NCBI GenBank assembly: GCA_038523965.1
Contig: JBCBIX010000025.1
Location: 1-29,655 of the forward strand
Direction of reading: 5' to 3'
Source: JAJRXG01 sp038523965
Lineage (GTDB): Bacteria > Bacteroidota > Bacteroidia > Chitinophagales > Saprospiraceae
Length of the DNA: 29,655 bases
Shown here: piece after piece, positions 17,702-25,779 of the stretch
How positions within the stretch are numbered: the first letter of the stretch is position 1
Layout: every line of letters begins with the position of its first letter
Translations under genes and position numbers: made by a program
The notes under the pieces: generated by a model
Told to the model about the DNA's origin: nothing
Seen by the model: the letters and a program-made list of their open reading frames with translations, nothing else
Database searches by the model: none

Positions 17702-20700
17702 ATCAAGCCTTAACCTTATTTCTTTTCCTGTTTTGGTCCTTGGGATATGGGCAGGACTCCATAGACTATGCGGTATACCTCATCGGAGACAGTGGAGCAC
17801 CCAAAACCGAGACCCAGGACCCGGTTTTCGAGCATCTCCAAGAGCGATTGGATAAGGAAGGGGAACAGTCCGCCATCATCTTCTTGGGGGATAATGTCTA
17901 CCACAACGGACTTCCTCCAATAGGTCATGATGAAGCTACACGGCAGTCAGCTGAAGCTAAGTTATTGGTCCAACTGCGAGCCGTGGAAGACTTCGCTGGA
18001 GAAATTTATTTCATACCAGGTAATCATGATTGGAATGATGCCAAGTCAGATGGGATCGATTATATCCATGCCCAAGAGGAGTTCATCGAGTTCTATCTCG
18101 ATCGTGGAGATGTGATGATACCAGATCATGGTTGTCCTGGTCCAGAAATCAAGAAACTTGGAAAAGATGTGCTGCTTATCGGCCTTGATAGTCAATGGTG
18201 GCTTCATCCTCATACCGATGAGCAGCTCCGAGCAGCCGACTGTCCCAACAAGAACTTTGGTGAGATAATCGATGAACTAAAGGCGATTTTGGCAGAGGAG
18301 GATGACAAGCACATCATCATCGCACTTCATCATCCTATCTACTCTGATGGTAGTCATAATGGTGACTATCCTATCGAAGATCATCTGTTTCCATTGCGAG
18401 CAATTTCTTCCAATTTTTATTTGCCGTTGCCAGGTCTGGGGTCACTGTATCCGTTTTATCGATCGGCTTTTGGTGCTAAGCAGGATATGCCTCATCCCTT
18501 GTACCAGCGGCTTCGAGAGCAAATACTTGATGCCCTCGATGATCATCAGAACGTCGTCCTCGCCTCAGGACATGAGCATAATCAGCAGTACTTCGCTCTG
18601 CACGGGCATCACTTCATCAAGAGTGGTTCTGGGTCCAAAGAGTCCTTTTTGCCTAATCGCACGGACGGTGTCTTCAGCACTGAGAAACAAGGTTATGCTA
18701 AGCTCGAGTATCTCCGCTCAGGTGATGTTCGACTCAGGGTATTCACTATCGAAGGTGAGGTGGAGTTCGAGAGATTTAATCAGGTTATCATCCCTTCGCG
18801 GGAATCATTTGGGCAGCTCAACGAGACTTATGCGATCGAAAGTGACTCCATGACTACTTCTGCCTCTGCTCAGTATACAAAGAAGGGATTGCACAAGATG
18901 CTCTTCGGTGAGTTGTATCGAGATGACTGGGCAACTGATGTGACATTCAGGAGTCTTAATCTGTCCTCAGAAAAAGGTGGTTTACAGCCGCTCAAGGTGG
19001 GAGGTGGCTTCAGCAGCAAGTCTATCCGACTGCGAGATCAACAAGGAGATCAGTGGGTGCTAAGATCTGTGGCTAAAGGTGTCGCTAAAGTTGTACCTAC
19101 AGAGTTCGTGGGTAGTCTGGTTGAGGCAATTTTCCAGGATCAGATTAGTGCCTCGCAGCCGTATGCCGCACTTATGGTACCTCCGTTAGCCGCTGCTGTT
19201 GGCGTTTATCATACCAACCCTGAATTAGTCTACTTACCTGATCAGCAGTTACTGGGGGAGTATGGCTCCCAGTATGGTGATGCATTATACTTATTCGAAG
19301 AGCGGCCTTACAAAGACGAAAGTGAGGAGGAGGATTTTGGATATAGCAAGAAGATTATCTCTTATGCTGATTTGCTCGATCGATTAAGAGATAACTCTCG
19401 CCACCACGTCCGACAGGAGCAGGTGCTGAGGTCACGGATCTTGGACATCTTCTTGGGAGATTGGGATCGTCATGATGATCAGTGGAGATGGGCTTCCTTC
19501 AAGGAGAAAACGAGAGAAGGAGAAAATCACTACTACTACGAGCCGATACCGCGAGATCGTGATCAAGTCTTCTTTAAATACAAAGGGGTTATTCCTGCAC
19601 TCACAAAGCTGGTAACACCACAGACTCGGAAGTTTCAAAACTTCGATCGTGACCTCAAGAATGTGGCTTACATGGCCTACAACGCGCGACATTTTGATCG
19701 ACACTTTCTCAATGAGATGGATGAAAATGACTGGCGAATTATGGCCGAGGATATCCAATCTCAGCTCTCCGATGATGTCATTAGGGCCGCTGTCTCAAGA
19801 CTACCGAGTGAAATCCAAGATCTACGAGGAGAAGAATATTACCAAACACTTCTGGAACGTCGAGATCGACTGGCTGAGTGGTGTGCAGAGTATTATCACT
19901 TTTTAGATGATTACATCGATATCATAGGAACTGAAGAACGCGAGTCCTTTCAGGTCGCAAGAGAAGAAGGTGGTCTCGTAGATGTTAAGGTTATCCAGAT
20001 CAAGAAGAATGGTAGCTATGATGATACGCTCTACCATCGGACCATAATCGCTGGAGCGACTAAGGAGATTCGACTTTATGGATTAGAGGAAGATGATGAG
20101 TTCTTGATAAGTGGTTCTCAGCGCAGTGGACCAGTCGTACGTGTCATCGGAGGAGACGGTCGTGATCGCATCGTTGATCACTCAGAACTAAGAGGCGGTC
20201 GGAAGAGCCTGATCTACTATGATGATGTCGACGGTAATGATGTCACCTTAGGCGATGACTCCTCAGATCGTCGATCCGATCGCTATCAGGATAACCGCTG
20301 GAATCGATACGAATATGAGTATGGTAGTGTGATAGGAGTGCCATTTGTAGGGTATACTCCAGACGACGGACTTCGGCTCAATTATATCCATCAGATCAAT
20401 CAGTATGGATTTCGAAAGCGTCCCTACGGGCTCAGACATGTCCTGAGATTCGGATACTCCACAGCTCGAAGTGAGGTATCACTGGGATATGAGATGCACG
20501 CACGCCAAGTTATGGGAGCCGCAGACTTCAGACTGCAATCTTCGTTTTTCTTGCCTGGTTATGTCAACAACTTTTTTGGTCTGTCGAACGAAGTGCAGTT
20601 CGACTTCAGGGACTTTGATGATTTCAACTTTTTCAGATATCGACAAGAGCGGATACGCCTTCATCCGGCCATCTCATGGTCTACCCCACGCCAAATCTCG

Positions 20701-21378
20701 CGTCTTGACATCGGGCCGTCGTATGAGTATTTAAATCTCAGAAGTAACCAAGGGCGTTTCATTACCGAGAGTCCATTCTCTGGGTTAACAGAAGCGGACT
20801 TTGAGGCGCGTCATTATGTAGGTGTAGAAGGGTTGTATCACCTACGCAAGGTCGATCAACCAAATGCTCCAACAACTGGAATTGACTTTCAGCTGCGGCC
20901 ATCTTATCGCCTCAATATAGCTGACCAACAGGAGTCCTTTGCGCAGTTAGCAGGTTCCCTGGCCGTGTATAACTTCTTATTCGTGCCAGATCCGTGGGTT
21001 CTCGCGCACAAGGTTGAGTTCGGAGTGAATTGGGGAGATTTTGGATTTCCTTTTGCGAACTACCTCGGTCAGAACACTGGCCTCAGATCACTGCGAAACA
21101 ATCGGTTAGGGGGGAGATCTTCATTCGTCATAAGCAATGATCTCAGGATTCCTCTTTTTCAACTTCCTAAGGGAGCAATACCATTTTCCTTCGGATTGAT
21201 AGGGAGTTTTGATCATGGTCGTGTCTGGGCTGATGACGAGCAGAGTGATCGCTGGCATACTGCCTACGGAGGAGGTTTTTGGATAAGTCCTTTTGATGTG
21301 ATGCCTATTTCGGTCTCCTATATGGCAGGTTCCGATGAGACTTCTCAGCTAATCTTAGGACTTGGATTCGCATTTTAG
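17698..21378 (+). CDS. Exported acid-phosphatase-like metallophosphoesterase fused to a possible kinase-like domain and an outer-membrane beta-barrel
   Basis: The protein has 1226 residues with a signal peptide ending LGYG|Q. Residues about 25-340 are a calcineurin-like phosphoesterase of the purple acid phosphatase (TRAP) type with all metal motifs: GDSG (30-33), GDNVY (64-68), GNHDW (108-112), HH (211-212) and GHEHN (291-295). Residues about 440-760 contain GDWDRHDDQ (587-595) and PIPRDRDQ (616-623). These resemble the catalytic-loop and metal-binding loops of HipA/FAM20-like atypical kinases; this is inference only. After an acidic beta-rich linker, the last 350 or so residues alternate short amphipathic strands and end in an aromatic residue (GLGFAF), as in outer-membrane barrels of the Omp85/surface-antigen type. 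It is probably anchored in the outer membrane. It is coupled to the DCC gene by ATGA, and its TAG overlaps the convergent glycosyltransferase stop. Confidence 0.82.
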   Translation: MNQALTLFLFLFWSLGYGQDSIDYAVYLIGDSGAPKTETQDPVFEHLQERLDKEGEQSAIIFLGDNVYHNGLPPIGHDEATRQSAEAKLLVQLRAVEDFAGEIYFIPGNHDWNDAKSDGIDYIHAQEEFIEFYLDRGDVMIPDHGCPGPEIKKLGKDVLLIGLDSQWWLHPHTDEQLRAADCPNKNFGEIIDELKAILAEEDDKHIIIALHHPIYSDGSHNGDYPIEDHLFPLRAISSNFYLPLPGLGSLYPFYRSAFGAKQDMPHPLYQRLREQILDALDDHQNVVLASGHEHNQQYFALHGHHFIKSGSGSKESFLPNRTDGVFSTEKQGYAKLEYLRSGDVRLRVFTIEGEVEFERFNQVIIPSRESFGQLNETYAIESDSMTTSASAQYTKKGLHKMLFGELYRDDWATDVTFRSLNLSSEKGGLQPLKVGGGFSSKSIRLRDQQGDQWVLRSVAKGVAKVVPTEFVGSLVEAIFQDQISASQPYAALMVPPLAAAVGVYHTNPELVYLPDQQLLGEYGSQYGDALYLFEERPYKDESEEEDFGYSKKIISYADLLDRLRDNSRHHVRQEQVLRSRILDIFLGDWDRHDDQWRWASFKEKTREGENHYYYEPIPRDRDQVFFKYKGVIPALTKLVTPQTRKFQNFDRDLKNVAYMAYNARHFDRHFLNEMDENDWRIMAEDIQSQLSDDVIRAAVSRLPSEIQDLRGEEYYQTLLERRDRLAEWCAEYYHFLDDYIDIIGTEERESFQVAREEGGLVDVKVIQIKKNGSYDDTLYHRTIIAGATKEIRLYGLEEDDEFLISGSQRSGPVVRVIGGDGRDRIVDHSELRGGRKSLIYYDDVDGNDVTLGDDSSDRRSDRYQDNRWNRYEYEYGSVIGVPFVGYTPDDGLRLNYIHQINQYGFRKRPYGLRHVLRFGYSTARSEVSLGYEMHARQVMGAADFRLQSSFFLPGYVNNFFGLSNEVQFDFRDFDDFNFFRYRQERIRLHPAISWSTPRQISRLDIGPSYEYLNLRSNQGRFITESPFSGLTEADFEARHYVGVEGLYHLRKVDQPNAPTTGIDFQLRPSYRLNIADQQESFAQLAGSLAVYNFLFVPDPWVLAHKVEFGVNWGDFGFPFANYLGQNTGLRSLRNNRLGGRSSFVISNDLRIPLFQLPKGAIPFSFGLIGSFDHGRVWADDEQSDRWHTAYGGGFWISPFDVMPISVSYMAGSDETSQLILGLGFAF

Positions 21379-22508
21379 GTCATGCTTGCATAGATATTTA
21401 ATATCCTCTCAACCATTTTATCAGAGGAAAAGCGTTTGAGATAGTCGTCTCTTATCTCTTGTGGGGTGGGAGATTGATGGGTAACACGCTGAATGATCTT
21501 TGCGATGATAGATGGCTGTGGCTTAGTCACCTCTGTGAAGCCTTTCAAATCTTGGAACTCGGCGGAACCACCGTTTTGCACAACAACACAAGGCACCCCA
21601 GTCGCTAATGCTTCTGCAATGACGATTCCGTAGGATTCTATGTGACTTGTATGGAGGAGTATGCTTGATTTTTGGAGTTGTTTAGCCACTTCCACTTTTG
21701 ACAATTCGCCGTGGAACTTTACAGAGGCTATGATGCCCAGTCGGTGACATAATCGCTCAAGGATGGGTTGCTCTGGACCTGAGCCTATCATGTGCAGATG
21801 ACATGGGACACCTTGTCTCCGAAGTTGGGCAACCGTCTCTATGGCCAAGGGCCAGTTCTTGCGCTTGATGAGATCTCCTACACAAGTTATGATTGGCTCT
21901 TTGTGGGGCGTTCCCAAGGTAAAATGACTCTCATCGATGAAGTTGGGCACCATCTCTGCTTGGATGGCGAATTCTCTGGAGAGACAATCCCCCAATGACT
22001 TGCTGACCGCAGTGATTTTATCAGCATTGGTAAAAGCTGCTTTGGCAAGTCGATGATGACTCTTGCGATAATTACCTGTCATCCATCCTGTATAGTGCTC
22101 TGTAATCACATAGGGCTTATCCCACAGTTCGGCGATGCGCTTCGCTACAGCTCCTCCCAGATAGGTGTGAGCATGGATGATATCAGGTTTGCCGTAGGTT
22201 GCTCCAAATTCAATCGCGTGCGATGCAAATTTCTTTATCCAAAGATGAAGGCCAAAGACACTGTTTTTCGGCCATGTTGGCCCAGATATCACAAGGTCTT
22301 TTGACCGTTGTTCATATGCACTGACACGACTGCATTGACTGATCTGTCCTTTGCTTAAGTAGCGGATGTTCCCATCATAAAACACCACATCAAGAGCATA
22401 TCCTGCCCGTCTAATAATGGATACCTGATGTTCGATAAAATCGCCATTGAGTGGTTCTAATGTCGAGGGGTACCACCCGGGAATGACAAGAATGCGAGGT
22501 TTGCTCAA
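21375..22508 (-). CDS. Glycosyltransferase family 4 (GT-B fold)
   Basis: This 377-residue protein transfers a sugar from an NDP-sugar to an acceptor in glycan synthesis. The N-terminal acceptor domain has RILVIPGWYPS and the loop LEPLNGDFIEHQV. The middle has DIIHAHTYLGG and YVITEHYTGW. The C-terminal donor domain has the CVGDLIKRKNWPLAIE start and the retaining-GT E-x7-E motif in ESYGIVIAEALATG. The start is TTG (22508), overlapping the MtaB stop as TTGA, so it is probably translated by coupling. No ATG in the expected place would keep the full N-terminal strand. Substrate is unknown. Confidence 0.9.
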   Translation of the reverse strand: MSKPRILVIPGWYPSTLEPLNGDFIEHQVSIIRRAGYALDVVFYDGNIRYLSKGQISQCSRVSAYEQRSKDLVISGPTWPKNSVFGLHLWIKKFASHAIEFGATYGKPDIIHAHTYLGGAVAKRIAELWDKPYVITEHYTGWMTGNYRKSHHRLAKAAFTNADKITAVSKSLGDCLSREFAIQAEMVPNFIDESHFTLGTPHKEPIITCVGDLIKRKNWPLAIETVAQLRRQGVPCHLHMIGSGPEQPILERLCHRLGIIASVKFHGELSKVEVAKQLQKSSILLHTSHIESYGIVIAEALATGVPCVVVQNGGSAEFQDLKGFTEVTKPQPSIIAKIIQRVTHQSPTPQEIRDDYLKRFSSDKMVERILNIYASMT

Positions 22509-23830
22509 TTGACTTCTTGTAGGACGACTGGGCGAGCCTCGAGAAGTAGATCATCACGTAAGTGCTCCAGTTCGAATCTCGTTATAGTATTAACCTGGGC
22601 TGAAGGATCGGCGATCGCCACCTTGATATAGTTGTCTGTAAATCCTGTGTACCCATCGGCACCTTGTTCTACCAATACATTTCGAACTTGTCCAATATGT
22701 TGACGGTAGAACTTTTGCTTTTTCTTCTGGGAGAGATGGCGAAGACGTTCATTTCGACTACGCCGGACGGACATGGGCACGGGCTCTCCCATAGCTGCGG
22801 CAGGCGTATTCGCGCGCTCACTGTAGGTGAATACATGAAAGTAGCTGACATCGATCTCCTCCAAGAAATCAAACGTCTGTGCGAAGTCTTCTTCAGTTTC
22901 GCCAGGAAATCCGACGATTACATCAACACCTATGCAGCAATGCGGCATAATTTCTTTGATGCGCGACACTCTCCTACGATAGAGATCACTCCGGTATCGC
23001 CTCTTCATCAGCGCTAAAATGCGGTCTGCGCCGCTCTGGAGTGGCATATGAAAGTGTGGGACGAATCGATTGGAAGATGCTACAAAATCGATCACCTCGT
23101 CGTGGCAGAGGTTTGGTTCGATCGACGAAATTCGAATTCTTTCGATACCTGTCACCTGATCAAGATCACGCATCAAATCGAGAAATGTACCTCTACGCTG
23201 ACCATCGATATCAATACCATAGTCCCCGATATTGACACCAGTTAGTACGATTTCCTTAACGCCGCGAGCAGCGATCTCCCGAGCATTTGCGATGACTTGT
23301 TCGATAGTTGCGCTTCTACTGCGTCCTCGAGCACGTGGAATGGTACAAAACGTACACTTGTAGTCACACCCATCTTGCACCTTAAGAAAGGTACGTGTAC
23401 GATCACCGAATGAGAATGCCTCTTCAAATGAATTGATCTCTTGGATCTGACCAGCTCGGACTAATCCCTTGTCAGAGGATTTCACGATACTATCGATATA
23501 GTTGTGCACTTGAAACTTTTCCGCAGCTCCGAGCACAAGGTCTACTCCAGGTATTTCTGCTATTTCATCAGGTTTGAGTTGGGCATAACAACCGATGACG
23601 ACCACCTTGGCTTCAGGTTGTTGGCGGAGTACCTTACGCACTGCAGATCTGCATTTTTTATCGGCGAATTCGGTCACGCTGCACGTGTTGAGAACGTACA
23701 CATCAGCAGGCTGGTCCCACTCATGTGTGTGGTAGCCTCGCTGTTCGAACTGTCGACGGATGGTCGACGTCTCAGAGTAGTTAAGCTTGCAGCCCAAGGT
23801 GTGAAATGCAACGGATCGTGGAGTCGCCAT
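22505..23830 (-). CDS. mtaB: tRNA t6A37 methylthiotransferase MtaB
   Basis: This 441-residue radical-SAM enzyme adds a methylthio group to N6-threonylcarbamoyladenosine at tRNA position 37. The N-terminal UPF0004 domain has the three Cys ligands of the auxiliary cluster (Cys14, Cys50, Cys81). The radical-SAM cluster is CDYKCTFC (Cys155, Cys159, Cys162) followed by TIPRARGRSRS. A TRAM-like RNA-binding region follows near the C-terminus (GQVRNVLVEQG...). The HTLGCKLNYSE start is typical of MtaB rather than MiaB or RimO. It is 42 bases downstream of the unknown exported-protein gene on the same strand and overlaps the glycosyltransferase start. Confidence 0.95.
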   Translation of the reverse strand: MATPRSVAFHTLGCKLNYSETSTIRRQFEQRGYHTHEWDQPADVYVLNTCSVTEFADKKCRSAVRKVLRQQPEAKVVVIGCYAQLKPDEIAEIPGVDLVLGAAEKFQVHNYIDSIVKSSDKGLVRAGQIQEINSFEEAFSFGDRTRTFLKVQDGCDYKCTFCTIPRARGRSRSATIEQVIANAREIAARGVKEIVLTGVNIGDYGIDIDGQRRGTFLDLMRDLDQVTGIERIRISSIEPNLCHDEVIDFVASSNRFVPHFHMPLQSGADRILALMKRRYRSDLYRRRVSRIKEIMPHCCIGVDVIVGFPGETEEDFAQTFDFLEEIDVSYFHVFTYSERANTPAAAMGEPVPMSVRRSRNERLRHLSQKKKQKFYRQHIGQVRNVLVEQGADGYTGFTDNYIKVAIADPSAQVNTITRFELEHLRDDLLLEARPVVLQEVN

Positions 23831-23838
23831 AGGTGATG

Positions 23839-23846
23839 CAAAAGTA
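23839..23846 (-). promoter_or_regulatory. Candidate -7 element of an mtaB promoter
   Basis: The minus strand reads TACTTTTG, an exact TAnnTTTG match, ending 9 bases before the mtaB ATG. If used, the transcript would be nearly leaderless. The -33 region is poor (ACTG at spacing 17), so mtaB may instead be read from the upstream gene. Confidence 0.3.
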
Positions 23847-23872
23847 GCTCATATCTGCTACGTCAGTAGAGC

Positions 23873-24823
23873 TTAGCCTTCCACCAGATTGACCTTGATC
23901 GCTTCACTCATGCCGAGATCACTATTCAGTACAATCATCTTACTGTTCTTCCCATCATCGATCTGGACGGCCGTTGTATTAGGAGGGATTTCGCCGATGT
24001 TGTCCGCTCTAAGAATGATAAAGTTTTCAGGCTTGGTCAAGAAATACTTGAAGGTTGTTTTCTCCTGCTTGGCTTCCAGGTATTTGACGATCCATTCATC
24101 ATTGATCTTGATGGAGATAACATCACTGTCGATTTTGCTGTCGTCCCAGATGCTAATCGTTATTGCTTTTGCTCCGACCTGAATCGAATCCTTCAGCACG
24201 ACATCGCGTCCCGAGATCTTCATCGGTTGATCGAGGAGCGAACGGTATTGGATCTTGAAGAGCACATTGTTCACTTCATGTGCGATGAACGATAACGTAT
24301 TTCCCTCGATGCGCCATTCTCCGTCTCGATTGCTCTCGTAGGCCACGATCTCAAGATTATCCGGAAAAACCCAGACGTAGTTAAAATGCCTAAACCCATC
24401 TGGCACCGCATAACAGCCAAAGTAGCCATCCACATTAGTCTCATAGTCATTCTGCCATGTGTAAAGCCCATCCTCTATGCGTAGTTCCTTGGTTCTCAGG
24501 GTATCATCTTTGATCAGGCTAAAACTGCCCTGAGGGAACTGGATCATGTTATAGTCCTTGTCAAGCATTGGCACCAACTTGTACTGATTCGGTGCGATGA
24601 AGCTGTATTCGCTTTCTGGAGTTGACCCCTTTTTGATATGATGTGCATTCGATGGACGTCTTGATTCGACTCTTGTGTAGTCCTTGTAGGTGACACCATC
24701 CGAGTTGAGATACCTGACAAAGTCGGTGTCATAGCTCTGTCCATTTACATGAGACGTTACCAAGCATAGTAGTGCGGAGACAGCGATAAAAAACTTCTGT
24801 AGTGATATGAACTCTTGATACAT
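23873..24823 (-). CDS. Exported protein of unknown function
   Basis: The protein has 316 residues, and I do not recognise it as a named family. The signal peptide is FFIAVSALLCLVTSHVNG|Q, with Gln at +1. No lipobox is seen, so it is probably periplasmic or surface-exposed. The body has two beta-rich parts. The first (about 75-205) has Trp/Tyr-rich strands (DGLYTWQNDYETNVDGYFGCYAVPDG...). The second (about 210-316) runs ITISIWDDSKIDSDVISIKINDEWIVK ... ENFIILRADNIGEIPPNTTAVQIDDG, which resembles a beta-sandwich module that I recall appended to OmpA-like and other secreted Saprospiria proteins (recollection, unverified). No catalytic motif is visible. It is upstream of mtaB by 42 bases and divergent from the 25023 gene. 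Confidence 0.7.
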   Translation of the reverse strand: MYQEFISLQKFFIAVSALLCLVTSHVNGQSYDTDFVRYLNSDGVTYKDYTRVESRRPSNAHHIKKGSTPESEYSFIAPNQYKLVPMLDKDYNMIQFPQGSFSLIKDDTLRTKELRIEDGLYTWQNDYETNVDGYFGCYAVPDGFRHFNYVWVFPDNLEIVAYESNRDGEWRIEGNTLSFIAHEVNNVLFKIQYRSLLDQPMKISGRDVVLKDSIQVGAKAITISIWDDSKIDSDVISIKINDEWIVKYLEAKQEKTTFKYFLTKPENFIILRADNIGEIPPNTTAVQIDDGKNSKMIVLNSDLGMSEAIKVNLVEG

Positions 24824-25022
24824 GGACTACATATTATGACCAATCGTCATGTATTTTGGTAGTTTTTCCCCGATTTAACTTGATCATGACAATTGTGCCG
24901 ACCCTCAGACCCTTTGGCATACTATGTGCTTTTGAAACCAAAGTCGTACCTATTATTAGGGGTTTTTATGGGCAAAAGTGTCCTATATGTCCAGCCATCT
25001 TTGCCAGCACGCTGAGGGAGTT
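24824..25022. other. Divergent intergenic region, longest gap in the window
   Basis: These 199 bases separate two outward-facing exported-protein genes and must hold both promoters. I see one 5-bp inverted repeat (ATGAC-caatc-GTCAT, 24836-24850) near the minus-strand start. There is also one near-match to the -7 box toward the plus-strand gene (CATCTTTG, 24996-25003, one mismatch), about 20 bases before its ATG. No RNA gene or coding frame is supported. Confidence 0.35.
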
Positions 25023-25685
25023 ATGGATAAATTGATCATACTATTCTGTTCGTTTTGCATGACTATTGGGTTGTTATCAGCTCAGTGTCTTCCTGATGCA
25101 CACAATACTGATTTGAATAGTGGATGGATCTCTTGTTCTACTTCGTTAAGCCCAAACCCTGGACGTGGTGCTGGTCATTGGATCGTGTATGACTTAACAT
25201 TCGAATACTTTCTCGAGGATCTCCATATCTGGAATTATAATCACCCTGATGGTTTAGACCAGGGTGCACGTACCATCTCAGTGGACATCTCCAATGACGC
25301 ACAGGTTTGGTCACCTATAGGAAGTTATTCGCTACCGAGGGCTGACGGTACCCCGACCTATGTTGGGTATGATTTGATACCTAATCTGAATCGACGTGCA
25401 CGATATGTTCTTTTGTCGATGGAGAATAACTACGGGGCCGCATGTACAGCCCTTGGCGAAGTCAGAATCGGCATCGCCGATGAAACAAACTGCATTGAAG
25501 AATATACACTAATGGGTTCATTGCCCAGTCGAAAATATCGCGCTCATCAATCAATAGAGGCTCAGGGAGTATTACCTACCAATAGCGTATTGCACCTTCA
25601 GGCCCAGAATGAAATATTACTCAATCAAGGTTTCGAGGCCTCTATAGCCTCTGAACTTGAGATTGAGATCGGTCCATGTGACTGA
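25023..25685 (+). CDS. Small secreted protein with discoidin-like domain and stacked-beta C-terminal tail
   Basis: From the ATG at 25023 the protein has 220 residues; a frame from 24978 exists but masks the signal peptide MDKLIILFCSFCMTIGLLSA|Q. The middle (about residues 22-155) looks like a discoidin/F5-8 type C beta-sandwich (NSGWISC..., HWIVYDLTFEYFLEDLHIWNYNHPD, ISVDISNDAQVWSPIGSY), a fold that binds glycans or surfaces. The final 50 residues are the repeating strand pattern SIEAQGVL..NSVLHLQAQNEILLNQGFEA, the 'coathanger stack' type found on Bacteroidota secreted proteins. The chain ends GPCD, with a Cys one residue from the terminus. The same tail is on the protease encoded 94 bases downstream. 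Confidence 0.75.
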   Translation: MDKLIILFCSFCMTIGLLSAQCLPDAHNTDLNSGWISCSTSLSPNPGRGAGHWIVYDLTFEYFLEDLHIWNYNHPDGLDQGARTISVDISNDAQVWSPIGSYSLPRADGTPTYVGYDLIPNLNRRARYVLLSMENNYGAACTALGEVRIGIADETNCIEEYTLMGSLPSRKYRAHQSIEAQGVLPTNSVLHLQAQNEILLNQGFEASIASELEIEIGPCD

Positions 25686-25722
25686 TCGTGAGTGATGTAC
25701 CAAACCTTTGTGTCCTATGAAG

Positions 25723-25743
25723 ATGGTCTCCATCGGAGTCCAT
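25723..25743 (+). repeat. 9-bp imperfect hairpin between the two tail-bearing secreted-protein genes
   Basis: ATGGTCTCC (25723-25731), loop ATC, GGAGTCCAT (25735-25743) pair with a single central U-U mismatch. No U-run follows, so it is not a standard terminator. It could attenuate or stabilise a shared transcript, or be chance. Confidence 0.4.
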
Positions 25744-25779
25744 GAACGTCGTTGTTAGAAACTACCCTGAGATCGATTT

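Noticed and set aside
18302..18853. A 183-codon frame inside the phosphatase/barrel gene
   Set aside because: It overlaps metal-motif-bearing sequence of the real gene (LHHPIYSDG, GHEHN) and has no recognisable pattern of its own.
17698..21378. Interpretation as a HipA-type toxin
   Set aside because: The only similarity is in two short loops. The chain is exported, fused to a phosphatase and a barrel, and has no adjacent HipB-like antitoxin.
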